Shown here piece by piece: positions 1 to 7,657 of a stretch of DNA of 64,000 bases. Numbering within the stretch: the first letter of the stretch is position 1; every line of letters starts with the position of its first letter. The stretch comes from Planctomycetota bacterium (lineage in GTDB: Bacteria > Planctomycetota > UBA1135 > GCA-002748355): contig JACKHW010000002.1 of NCBI GenBank assembly GCA_020638795.1, positions 1 to 64,000 of the forward strand, read 5' to 3'. Both the position numbers and the translations under genes were made by a program. The notes beneath the pieces were generated by a model, which made no database searches, was not told where the DNA came from, and was given only the letters and a program-made list of their open reading frames with translations.

Positions 1-6
1 GCATTC

Positions 7-1815
7 TCACAGCGAATCGATCGAGAAGCGATTCCTTCCGCGGTGCTTGCTCGCGTAGAGCGCCTGGTCCGCCCGCCTCAGTAGCGACTCCACGCTGTCA
101 TCGGAGCGTAAGTCGGTGAGCCCGATGGAGATCGTGATCGGGACGCCGATCTCGTCGCCGACTTCCTCGACCGATTTGTAGATGCGTGCGGCGACGACGG
201 TCGCCTCTTCGATCGTCGTGTCGAATTGCACGACGAGGAACTCTTCGCCGCCGTATCGGCCGGCGACATCGCTGTTTCGAAGCGTGTCCTTGAGGACGCG
301 GCCGACCGATGCGAGGACACGGTCCCCGGTCAGGTGGCCATAGCGGTCGTTCGTCGACTTGAAGTGGTCGAGGTCGAGCATCATCAGCGCCATCGGCTGT
401 TCCTTGCGACGCTGGCGATGGATCTCGCGCTCGAGTTGGTCGAGCGCTGCTCTGCGATTGAGAAGGCCGGTGAGGGCATCGATCCGAGCCTCGAGCGCCG
501 AGCGGCGACCGAGGCGCTTGAGGTGGAGTGCGGTCATCGTCTGACCGCACACGCCTGCCAGCGCGAGCGCACGCATCGAGAGGTCTGCAGCGTGGCTACC
601 CCGCAAGGAGTAGCTCCAGTCGAGGAGCAAGAGCCCGTGACAGCCGCCGCCTCCGAGGACCGGGACCACGAGCACCGATTCGGCACCGAGGTGGTCCAGG
701 AGGCGGTAGCCGAAGTTCTCCTCGTGGATGAGGAACTCCGGTTGTTCGAGTCCGGCTACGCGTCCCATCAACGCCGCCTCGGCAGGCGATGGGCGGACGA
801 GACGGACGCCGATCGGAACCGCACTCCGATCGTATTTGGTTCGAATCAGCAGCTGTTGTCGCTTGCCGACCCACTGGACGAAGAACGCGCGATCCGCACC
901 GAGGTAGCGACACGCACCAGCGACGAGACTCGTCAAGACCGGGCGGTAGCGTTCGGAGCTTCCGAGTTCTTGGAGTTTGACGATGCCTTCCGCGAACTCG
1001 GGCAAGACTTCCGCCCGTGCCGCCCCCGCTGTTGCCCCGATGCATTCACGGATCGCGTTCTTCGCGAGTCCCGCGTCCTCGATGAGGCGGTCGACCTCCA
1101 TGCGCACGCTGCTCACGAGGACCTGGCGCGACGCAGCGTCGACCGACGCGAGCCAGTCTGTTTCCAATGTTTGACCCGGTGTGTGCGGGTAGCCGGCCAG
1201 GATCGCGAGGGTCTCGGCGCCCACGACGGTGCGAGCGAGTTCGCTGTGGTTGTCGGCTTCGGGAGTGCCACAGTGTGCGGCGAGCCAAGTGACCTGGATC
1301 GACTCGGGAAGTCTCCAGCGGCGACTCCACGCGAGGGGGCCTTCGTTGCCGCTCGCGATGCCTCGCCCCTTGGCAAGGACTGTGGTCCAGCGCGGCAGAT
1401 CGTGCACGAGCGCACAGAAGGCCGCGAGGTCGGGGTCGACGCCGGTGGCGAGACAGCCGAGTTCGGCGAGCTTGCGCGCTGCCGCCGCACTCGCGATCGC
1501 ATGGAGCCAGAGTGCCACGACTTCGTCCACGCTCGCGAATGCCGGTGCGGGCGCTGTCGCCATGCGCGAGATCACTCCGGTGCCGAGCCGTTGCAGCAGC
1601 AGGCGCGGAGTCGCGACCGTGAGTTCGTCCTTTCCGAGGATCGTGGCTCCGGCCATGCGGATCGCGCGTAACGCGAGCACCGGATCGATCGCCAGCAGGG
1701 AGGCGAGGTCGTCTCGAGTGGGACCCTGGGCCGGACCGCAAGGCACTCCGCGCGTCAGCGCGAAGAGCGAGGGCAGCTCGCACAAGGGATCGGGCTCGGT
1801 GCGGTAGTCCGGCAA
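7..1815 (-). CDS. HDOD-GAF-GGDEF diguanylate cyclase
   Basis: A 602-residue signalling protein predicted to make cyclic di-GMP. The N-terminal ~260 residues look like an HDOD domain, the middle (~280-420) like a GAF sensor, and the C-terminus (~440-600) is a complete GGDEF domain. The active site is present as RYGGEEF, and an RNSD motif five residues before GGEEF fits an intact product-inhibition I-site (RxxD). No membrane segment or signal peptide is evident, so it is probably cytoplasmic. The assigned start is TTG; the first in-frame ATG lies ~53 codons later and would remove part of the HDOD domain, so the TTG is preferred but uncertain. It is divergent from the ECF sigma factor gene across a 358-bp gap. 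Function is assigned from domain knowledge; the signal sensed is unknown. Confidence 0.9.
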   Translation of the reverse strand: MPDYRTEPDPLCELPSLFALTRGVPCGPAQGPTRDDLASLLAIDPVLALRAIRMAGATILGKDELTVATPRLLLQRLGTGVISRMATAPAPAFASVDEVVALWLHAIASAAAARKLAELGCLATGVDPDLAAFCALVHDLPRWTTVLAKGRGIASGNEGPLAWSRRWRLPESIQVTWLAAHCGTPEADNHSELARTVVGAETLAILAGYPHTPGQTLETDWLASVDAASRQVLVSSVRMEVDRLIEDAGLAKNAIRECIGATAGAARAEVLPEFAEGIVKLQELGSSERYRPVLTSLVAGACRYLGADRAFFVQWVGKRQQLLIRTKYDRSAVPIGVRLVRPSPAEAALMGRVAGLEQPEFLIHEENFGYRLLDHLGAESVLVVPVLGGGGCHGLLLLDWSYSLRGSHAADLSMRALALAGVCGQTMTALHLKRLGRRSALEARIDALTGLLNRRAALDQLEREIHRQRRKEQPMALMMLDLDHFKSTNDRYGHLTGDRVLASVGRVLKDTLRNSDVAGRYGGEEFLVVQFDTTIEEATVVAARIYKSVEEVGDEIGVPITISIGLTDLRSDDSVESLLRRADQALYASKHRGRNRFSIDSL

Positions 1816-2087
1816 GGTTCTCGTGGCAGAACGCAGTCGAGAAAGAATGGAATTCCACCCCGCTTATCGGCCGGTCCGCACCGAATCCTGATCCGAACCC
1901 CAGCGACTCCTCAATGGGACAACGGCCAACGCTCTCCATCGGCGCACGCCGGATGCCATCGGTGCGCTGCAACGCTGCTCGGCATCGCACAGACGCGTAC
2001 CAGAACCGCACAGCCCTGGCGGGACTCGACGGCGACTCAGTCCTGGGTTGCCTGTGTTTTGGATGGCACCCCGGATTCATAAGTGCC

Positions 2088-2104
2088 TAAATAATAGCTA
2101 TTTA
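2088..2104. promoter_or_regulatory. AT-rich palindrome in divergent intergenic region
   Basis: TAAATA and TATTTA form a perfect inverted repeat around ATAGC, and the centre AATAGCTATT is itself palindromic. It is an AT-rich island in a GC-rich 358-bp gap (1816-2173) between the divergent diguanylate cyclase and ECF sigma genes, about 70 bp upstream of the sigma start. I see nothing else in that gap. It is a plausible promoter or operator element, inferred from composition and placement only. Confidence 0.3.
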
Positions 2105-2173
2105 TGGAGTTCGCGTGGATGATTCTGCGACAGGGAGTCGCGCGCTGGCCTGCTTTTCGCGGATTGCTCCGCC

Positions 2174-2827
2174 ATGCCACTCGCTGCACCTATCACCCCG
2201 TCGAAGCGCACCGAATCGGTTCTGACCCACTGCACCGATCTCTTGGCTTTGTTCGCTTGCACCGGCGATCGGCGTGCATTCGATGAACTCGCCGGCCTTG
2301 CTGGTCCGTTCTTGAACCGCCGTGCCTCGGCCGAGCTGACCAAACGACGCCTGCCGCTCGACCCCGGCGACGTCGTTCAAGAAGCGCTGCTGAACATCTA
2401 TCGCTACGCGAAGAGCTTCCGCCCGACGGTGCCGCACGCGTTCGCGACTTGGTCGTCTAGAATCGTGGCCAACGTCGTGTTGCGCATGCTTCGTCCGCGC
2501 AAGAAGCCGCGTCCGCTCTCGATCGAGGATCTCGACGGAGTCGAATTGCGGGCTCCGGTTCGTGACGACCCGGTTCGTCGCATCGGTGACGCCGAGGAGC
2601 GCAGCGCCTTGTGCGCGAGTATGACGCTCTGGCTGCAGTGCTACTACGTCAGCTACCTGGCGCTCACGGACTTGCAGAAGCGCATTCTGCACCGCGTGGA
2701 GATCGTCGGCGAGAGCTACTCGGAGATCGCTGCGGATCTGGGGATGCGGGTCGAGGCCGTCAAGATGGTCGTCTATCGCGGCCGCAAGAAGTTGCAGCAG
2801 GACATGGATCGACTCGCTACGAGTTGA
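2174..2827 (+). CDS. ECF-type RNA polymerase sigma factor
   Basis: A 217-residue extracytoplasmic-function sigma factor that would direct RNA polymerase to a specific promoter set. Region 2 is visible around residues 60-110 (LDPGDVVQEALLNIYRYAK, then a basic RPRKK stretch). Region 4 is at ~165-210 as a helix-turn-helix (YSEIAADLGMRVEAVKMVVY) ending in a basic RGRKKLQQ tail. No anti-sigma factor gene follows: the next gene, on the opposite strand, belongs to an ABC exporter. The ATG start lies just after a run of short overlapping frames, and no strong ribosome binding site is evident. The regulon and the activating signal cannot be deduced from the sequence. Confidence 0.85.
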   Translation: MPLAAPITPSKRTESVLTHCTDLLALFACTGDRRAFDELAGLAGPFLNRRASAELTKRRLPLDPGDVVQEALLNIYRYAKSFRPTVPHAFATWSSRIVANVVLRMLRPRKKPRPLSIEDLDGVELRAPVRDDPVRRIGDAEERSALCASMTLWLQCYYVSYLALTDLQKRILHRVEIVGESYSEIAADLGMRVEAVKMVVYRGRKKLQQDMDRLATS

Positions 2828-2857
2828 TCCGGCGAGTTCGAGGTCGTGCTCGACGGA

Positions 2858-4489
2858 TCAGCGCAAGTAGTCCGCGAGACGTTCGCGTCGCGTGTCGAGG
2901 GCGGCGCCGGCGAGTTTGGTTCCGATCCACCACGTAGCGAGCGACACGAAGGTCGCGAGTGGAAGCCACAATGCGAACCATGCGAAGTCGATCGTCGGAC
3001 GGTGCATCCAAGGCCGTAACAGCGCGATGGCGCATCCCGCCGCTGGGGTCAGCGCCAAGAGTGCGGAGCCGATTCTGAGGATCGGAGTCGTACAGCCGCC
3101 ACCGTGGCTCTGGTCCTGACCGAGAGCGCGTCGACTGCGTTGGGGGACCCGCAAGGGCAACAACACCGATACGAGGTTGGCGGTGCCGAGGATTGCCGGG
3201 ATAGCGAGAACGCTCGCGGCCGTGAGCATCACGATCAGTGCTGCGTCGATGCGTCTCGAACCGAGCCATGCGCCGAGGATGCAGAGGCTCGGCACCATCA
3301 CGAGGTTGCCGAGTGCGAAGCTGCGCAACCAAAGCAGGTTCTTTCCGAGGAGGACCGTGGCACCAGAAACAGGCAGCAACGCCGTACTCCGAAACGCCGC
3401 ACCCTCCATGCCGAGGATGTTTTGGAGGAACCCGGCTTCGAAGTAGAGGAGCAACCAGATCGGGATGCTCGGAGCGGTCAACGAACCGCGACCCATCCAG
3501 GCCTCGCCGATCGTGATGAGCGCGACGAACCCGAGTTGTTGGATCAACAACATGCGCAGCCACGGGTCGCGCTTCTGCACGTGGCGCTCCTTGACGAAGA
3601 GAGCTCCGACATCGGGACGCAACCAACGTTCCATGAGGACCGGCTTGGTCGTGCGCGTTTGCATCTCTTCTCGCGTCAGCGCGACCCGACCGTGGAAGGC
3701 GCTTGCCGTGAGGCTGCTCCCGAGGATGACGAGCAGCAACGTCGAGCCTGCGAGCACCGCCATCGCGAGACCGAACTCCGTCGCGCCGGTGCACGCGTCC
3801 GCGTAGAGGCATGGCGGCAACGCGAATCGCAGACGATCGAGGATGGCGAGACGCTCGGACGACAGGAGATCTCCGAGTATGTCCGCCGCCGAGCCGTGTC
3901 GTCCGGAGATCACGAGAGCTTGCATGGACGTGTACGCGGCGAGTCCGAACGCGGGAGCGAGGACCGCGGACAGATCACGGAAGCGCCGACTGCGGAGCAC
4001 GTTGAGAAAGCCGAGGGTCACGCACTGGACGATGGCGTGGAGCGTCGTCATGTAGACGAGGGTCAGAGCCACGACCCGAAGGGTGCGCGACGGGTCCCTC
4101 GCAATCGGAGGAGCGACGAACAGGGGGACGACGAAGATCGTCGACAGGCCCAAGAAGCCTCCGAGCACCGTCGTCGTGAACACCGTCATCGGGTGTAGCG
4201 GGAAGACGAAGAGCTTCGTGACGTCGAGATACTCTTGAGCTCTGAGACCGACGAGTGGTCCGATGACGAAGAGCGCCGACACGACCAGCGACGTCAAGCG
4301 CAGGAACCGCGCGCTCGAGTCTTCGGGCAGTCCCGCATGCAGCGCGACGAGTGTCGATGTCACGAGATAGACCGTGAGTCCGAGCCCGATCATGACGAGC
4401 GCGACCGCTACGGCTGCCACCTTCCCGATCTGCCACTGCCTGCGCCAAAGGCGCAGGCGGAGACTCAGGAGGAGGGCGAACTGAGCCAC
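2858..4489 (-). CDS. ABC-2-like transporter permease
   Basis: A ~543-residue polytopic membrane protein, the channel partner of the ATPase encoded immediately upstream. After a basic N-terminus (LRLRLWRRQW) come about a dozen hydrophobic segments, for example around VAVALVMIGLGLTVYLV. A large loop follows near the middle, with the motif YLDVTKLFVFPLHPMTVF typical of exporter permeases working on multi-helix scaffolds. I chose a GTG start at 4489, which overlaps the end of the ATPase gene by about 25 bp; this fits translational coupling and removes a low-complexity arginine-rich stretch that an earlier start would add. The substrate cannot be inferred. Confidence 0.75.
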   Translation of the reverse strand: MAQFALLLSLRLRLWRRQWQIGKVAAVAVALVMIGLGLTVYLVTSTLVALHAGLPEDSSARFLRLTSLVVSALFVIGPLVGLRAQEYLDVTKLFVFPLHPMTVFTTTVLGGFLGLSTIFVVPLFVAPPIARDPSRTLRVVALTLVYMTTLHAIVQCVTLGFLNVLRSRRFRDLSAVLAPAFGLAAYTSMQALVISGRHGSAADILGDLLSSERLAILDRLRFALPPCLYADACTGATEFGLAMAVLAGSTLLLVILGSSLTASAFHGRVALTREEMQTRTTKPVLMERWLRPDVGALFVKERHVQKRDPWLRMLLIQQLGFVALITIGEAWMGRGSLTAPSIPIWLLLYFEAGFLQNILGMEGAAFRSTALLPVSGATVLLGKNLLWLRSFALGNLVMVPSLCILGAWLGSRRIDAALIVMLTAASVLAIPAILGTANLVSVLLPLRVPQRSRRALGQDQSHGGGCTTPILRIGSALLALTPAAGCAIALLRPWMHRPTIDFAWFALWLPLATFVSLATWWIGTKLAGAALDTRRERLADYLR

Positions 4490-5271
4490 TCGAGGTCCTG
4501 GGCGGCGGAGCCGCGCTCTTCGAGCCAGGCGAGGAACACGTCCTCGAACGGCGCGCTGCTCTCGAGTCCGGCCGCGCTCCGGAGATCGTCGATCGTCCCG
4601 GAAGCGCGGATGCGTCCGTGTTCGACGATGGCGACCAACGAGCAAAGGCGCTCGACGAGTTCGAGGATATGCGACGAGAAGAAGACCGTCGTGCCACCGC
4701 GTCGCAGAGCATCGAGTGCACCACGAATCGCGATCGACGCACGTGCGTCGATGCCGTTGAACGGTTCGTCGAGGAAGAGAACGCGCGGCTTGTGCACGAT
4801 TGCGCTGCAGAGAACGGCCTTCTTGCGCATCCCCATCGAGCAGTCGACGAGCAGCTTGTCGCGTTCTTTCGTCGACAGCTCCATGAGTTCGAGGAGTTCT
4901 TCGCGCCTCGTGTCGAGCACCGAGCGGTCCATGCCGCGAATGCGTCCGGCGAACGTTACGAGTTCACGAACCGTGAGGCGTTCGAAGGTCTGAATCTCCT
5001 CGGGAAGGACGCCGATGCGCCGTTTGACCTCGATCGGCTCGGTCACGGGATCGAGGCCCGCGACGCGCATCGTCCCGGCATCCGGCAACAGCAACGTCGT
5101 CAACATCCCGATCGTGGTCGACTTCCCCGAGCCGTTGGGGCCGAGAAAGCCGAAGAACTCACCCGCCGGAACCGCGAGATCGATGTGGTCCACGGCGATC
5201 GTGTCCTCGAACGTCTTCCGGAGGCCGGAGGCTTCGATCATCAGGTCCCGTGTGGCGTCGAGCGCTTCCAT
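4465..5271 (-). CDS. ABC transporter ATP-binding protein
   Basis: A ~268-residue ABC ATPase that would power the adjacent permease. Walker A (GPNGSGKST), Walker B (VLFLDEPFNGID) and the switch histidine (SSHILELVERL) are intact. The signature motif is CSMGMRKK rather than a canonical LSGGQ, as is common in ABC-2 exporters. The C-terminal ~60 residues after the core (GRIRASGTIDDLRSAAG) also follow exporter ATPases. The ATG at 5271 begins just before the conserved LMIEASGLRKTF strand; an upstream in-frame start exists but adds only non-conserved residues. It forms a two-gene operon with the downstream permease and is divergent from hutI. Confidence 0.88.
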   Translation of the reverse strand: MEALDATRDLMIEASGLRKTFEDTIAVDHIDLAVPAGEFFGFLGPNGSGKSTTIGMLTTLLLPDAGTMRVAGLDPVTEPIEVKRRIGVLPEEIQTFERLTVRELVTFAGRIRGMDRSVLDTRREELLELMELSTKERDKLLVDCSMGMRKKAVLCSAIVHKPRVLFLDEPFNGIDARASIAIRGALDALRRGGTTVFFSSHILELVERLCSLVAIVEHGRIRASGTIDDLRSAAGLESSAPFEDVFLAWLEERGSAAQDLEWLSSPSS

Positions 5272-5389
5272 CGCGGTACCTAAGCCGGCCTTTGCCCGCG
5301 AGGCGAGAGGAAAGGCGCGAACCGGAATCGTGTCGGCTTTCGCACCGGTTGCGGTGGTCTGGCGCGCAGTTCCGGCGCATGATCCGCGC

Positions 5390-6697
5390 ATGCGTGCGTG
5401 CGATGTCCTCTACCGCCAGATCCATCAACTCGTTCCGCTCACCGATGGTCCGAGGGAAGGCCCGGTTCGTGGCGAAGATCTCGGGCGAGCGGCCGTGCTC
5501 GAGAATGCCGCGATCGCGACGGCGAACGGTGTCGTGCTCGAGATCGGGCCCGATGTGGAACTCGCGGAACGCTACGACGCCGCGGCAGAACTCGACTTGA
5601 GCGGCTACGTCGTCGTGCCCGGGTTCGTCGATGCACACACGCATCCGGTTTTCGCCAAGACTCGGGAGAACGAGTTCCTGCTGCGCTGTCGTGGTGCAGA
5701 CTACGTCGAAATCGCGAAACAGGGCGGTGGGATCCTTTCTTCGGTGCGCGCGCTGCGTGAGATCGACGAGGGCACGCTCGAACAGCGTGTGCGCACGCGC
5801 ATCGAGCGCATGCTCGCGTGCGGCACGACGACGATCGAGGCCAAGAGCGGGTACGGTCTCGACCTCGACTCCGAACGCAAGAGCCTCGAGATCCTGCAAC
5901 GGGTCGGGGATGCCCTGCCGATCACGGTCTCGCGCACGATGCTCGCCGCGCACGAAGTCGCGCCGGAGTATCGCGACGATCGTCCAGGATACGTCGAACT
6001 CCTTTGCTCACGCATCCTGCCCGAACTCCGACGGCTCTCAGACTCTTGCGACATCTTCGTCGAGGAGCACGTCTTCGGGATCGAGGATGCACGAAGGATA
6101 TGCCTCCGTGCGCGCGAACTCGGATACCGGTTGCGATTGCACGTCGACGAACTCAGCCCGCTCGGCGGTACCGAACTCGCCGTCGAGGTCGGCGCCGCGT
6201 CGGCAGATCATCTCGCTCGCATCTCGGAGCGCGGCATCGAAGCCCTGGCCGCTAGCGACACGACGGCGATGTTGTTACCGGGAACGATCTTCTTCCTCGA
6301 CAAGCCGGCGCACGCTCCGGGGCGGCAACTCGCCGATCGTGGCGCGATCGTCGCTCTCGCGACCGACTTCAATCCAGGCAGTTGCTACACGTGGTCGCTA
6401 CCGATGATCGCGACACTCGCGCGGATTCACTACGCGTTCACGCCGCAGGAGTGCCTCAACTCGATGACGCGTAACCCCGCATTCTCGCTTGGCTTGGACC
6501 ACGAACGTGGAACGCTCCACGAGGGCAAGGCATGCGATTTCGTCGCGCTCGACCTCGCGGATTTCGAACTCTTCGGCTACGAGTTCGGGGACAACCCTGT
6601 CGCGTTGACCGTCAAGGACGGTCGGCCGGTCGCGCTCAACACGCGGGACGTCGACGCGGGGCTCCTCGAGAGGTTTTCTCGAGAGTGGGGCTCGTGA
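5390..6697 (+). CDS. hutI: imidazolonepropionase
   Basis: A 435-residue amidohydrolase that converts 4-imidazolone-5-propanoate to N-formimidoyl-glutamate, the third step of histidine breakdown. Visible signatures are the metal-binding DAHTHPVF, the substrate-loop motif TRENEFLLRC, HVDEL, the metal ligand region ASADHLARIS and the late aspartate motif ATDFNPGS. Length matches the family (~400-430). The ATG start (MRACDVLYRQ) gives the normal short N-terminal beta segment; longer in-frame extensions overlap the ABC ATPase gene on the other strand. No hutH, hutU or hutG lies next to it, so the histidine pathway is dispersed or incomplete in this genome. Confidence 0.93.
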   Translation: MRACDVLYRQIHQLVPLTDGPREGPVRGEDLGRAAVLENAAIATANGVVLEIGPDVELAERYDAAAELDLSGYVVVPGFVDAHTHPVFAKTRENEFLLRCRGADYVEIAKQGGGILSSVRALREIDEGTLEQRVRTRIERMLACGTTTIEAKSGYGLDLDSERKSLEILQRVGDALPITVSRTMLAAHEVAPEYRDDRPGYVELLCSRILPELRRLSDSCDIFVEEHVFGIEDARRICLRARELGYRLRLHVDELSPLGGTELAVEVGAASADHLARISERGIEALAASDTTAMLLPGTIFFLDKPAHAPGRQLADRGAIVALATDFNPGSCYTWSLPMIATLARIHYAFTPQECLNSMTRNPAFSLGLDHERGTLHEGKACDFVALDLADFELFGYEFGDNPVALTVKDGRPVALNTRDVDAGLLERFSREWGS

Positions 6698-6843
6698 CGG
6701 TGGCCTCGTTATCGGGGATTTCGCGATAGCGCTTTTGCTGATGAGAGCGATCCGCATTATCGATTGGTAGCTGCGAGTCGCCGATTGCAGACTCTCAGAG
6801 CAACCGCCACTTCAGGCGAAACTCGATTCGAGGTCCAAGAAAG

Positions 6844-7473
6844 ATGCACAAGTGCACCAACGAACACGAGAACCTCTTCGTTCGCGTCGGCGACGTGGTT
6901 CCCGATTTCACCATGCCGACGTACGATCCCAAGACCAAGGGCTTCGGCCAGTTCGACATGGCCAAGCAAAAAGAGAACGGTCGCTGGACGATCCTGTTCT
7001 TCTATCCGGCCGACTACACCTTCGTGTGAGCGACTGAATTCGCTGCTCTGGCAGAGCAGCAATCGCGGTTCGAACGCCTCGGCGCGGACATCGTCACGGT
7101 CAGCTGTGACACGCAGTTCGTTCATCTCGCTTGGCAGCGTGAAGAAAAAGAACTCGAAGCCGTCCAATACCAGATGGCTTCGGATGCGCCCGGCAAGGTC
7201 GGCCGCATGTTCGGTGTCTATCTCGAAGACGCGGGCCTGTCGCTGCGCGGCACGTTCATCATCGCGCCGGACGGCAAGCTGATGAACTCGGCGGTCAACT
7301 TCCTCAATATGGGCCGCAACATCGACGAGATCCTGCGTCAGCTGAAGGCCAACCTCTACCTGGCCAAGAAGACGACCGAGGGATGTCCTTCGAAGTGGAA
7401 GGATGAGGGTGACCCGACTCTCAATCCCGGCCCCGAGATGGTCGGACGCGTGCACGAAGCCCTCACGAAATAG
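6844..7473 (+). CDS. selenocysteine-containing AhpC-type peroxiredoxin (in-frame UGA)
   Basis: A 209-residue 2-Cys peroxiredoxin of the AhpC/Prx1 type, expected to reduce peroxides in the cytoplasm. The frame from ATG 6844 is open to 7473 except for one TGA at 7027-7029, codon 62. It falls where family members have the peroxidatic cysteine: FFYPADYTFV-U-ATEF corresponds to the usual YPADFTFVCPTE. Downstream the family pattern continues without a break (ADIVTVSCDTQFVHLAW, LRGTFIIAPDGK, RNIDEILRQLKA). The resolving-cysteine motif EGCPSKW holds Cys181. A hairpin with SECIS properties starts right after the TGA. I read the TGA as selenocysteine; conventional gene calling would give a 61-residue stub and a fragment. 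The alternative, a nonsense-mutated pseudogene, is less likely because all other residues look constrained and the next gene shows the same arrangement. Confidence 0.88.
7030..7066 (+). promoter_or_regulatory. bacterial SECIS-like hairpin in peroxiredoxin mRNA
   Basis: Directly after the TGA, GCTGCTCT (7042-7049) pairs perfectly with AGAGCAGC (7053-7060) around a 3-nt GGC loop. A lower stem pairs GCGA (7030-7033) with TCGC (7063-7066) across an internal loop. Known bacterial SECIS elements lie inside the coding sequence just 3' of the UGA, with a guanine at the start of the apical loop some 16-37 nt away. Here the first loop G is 21 nt after the TGA. It would recruit SelB with Sec-tRNA. Confidence 0.75.
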
Positions 7474-7498
7474 GCGCAGGCACGCTCCGGCTTCTCAC

Positions 7499-7541
7499 AA
7501 GCGCACACGGCAACGGCGTTTCGCCCGGTTCGTGTGCGCTT
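7499..7541 (+). terminator. stem-loop after peroxiredoxin gene
   Basis: AAGCGCACACG (7499-7509) and CGTGTGCGCTT (7531-7541) form a perfect 11-bp stem, and the 21-nt loop holds a smaller GGCG/CGCC stem. It starts 26 nt after the peroxiredoxin stop and is followed by only a short T run, so it is a weak intrinsic terminator or an mRNA-stabilising hairpin between the two selenoprotein genes. The 184-bp gap and this hairpin suggest the two genes may be separately transcribed. Confidence 0.5.
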
Positions 7542-7657
7542 TCGCGTACCGCGATCTGCAGCCCCGTTGCGTGCCGGGCGACTTCCTGTTCGGATACTCG
7601 TTGACTACACGAGCTCGGCACGATTTCCCGAGCGACCTCTTCCAAGGAAGGAACGAC

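Noticed and set aside
226..1671. Long open frame (481 codons) on the opposite strand of the GGDEF gene.
   Set aside because: It is an antisense shadow typical of GC-rich DNA; the reverse strand has clear HDOD/GGDEF motifs.
3104..4198. A 364-codon + strand frame over the ABC permease.
   Set aside because: Highly charged, low-complexity translation without motifs; the minus strand encodes a coherent membrane protein.
7027..7029. The TGA could be a nonsense mutation making the peroxiredoxin a pseudogene.
   Set aside because: It sits precisely at the peroxidatic Cys, is followed by a SECIS-like hairpin, has no other lesion in the gene, and the next gene shows the same pattern.
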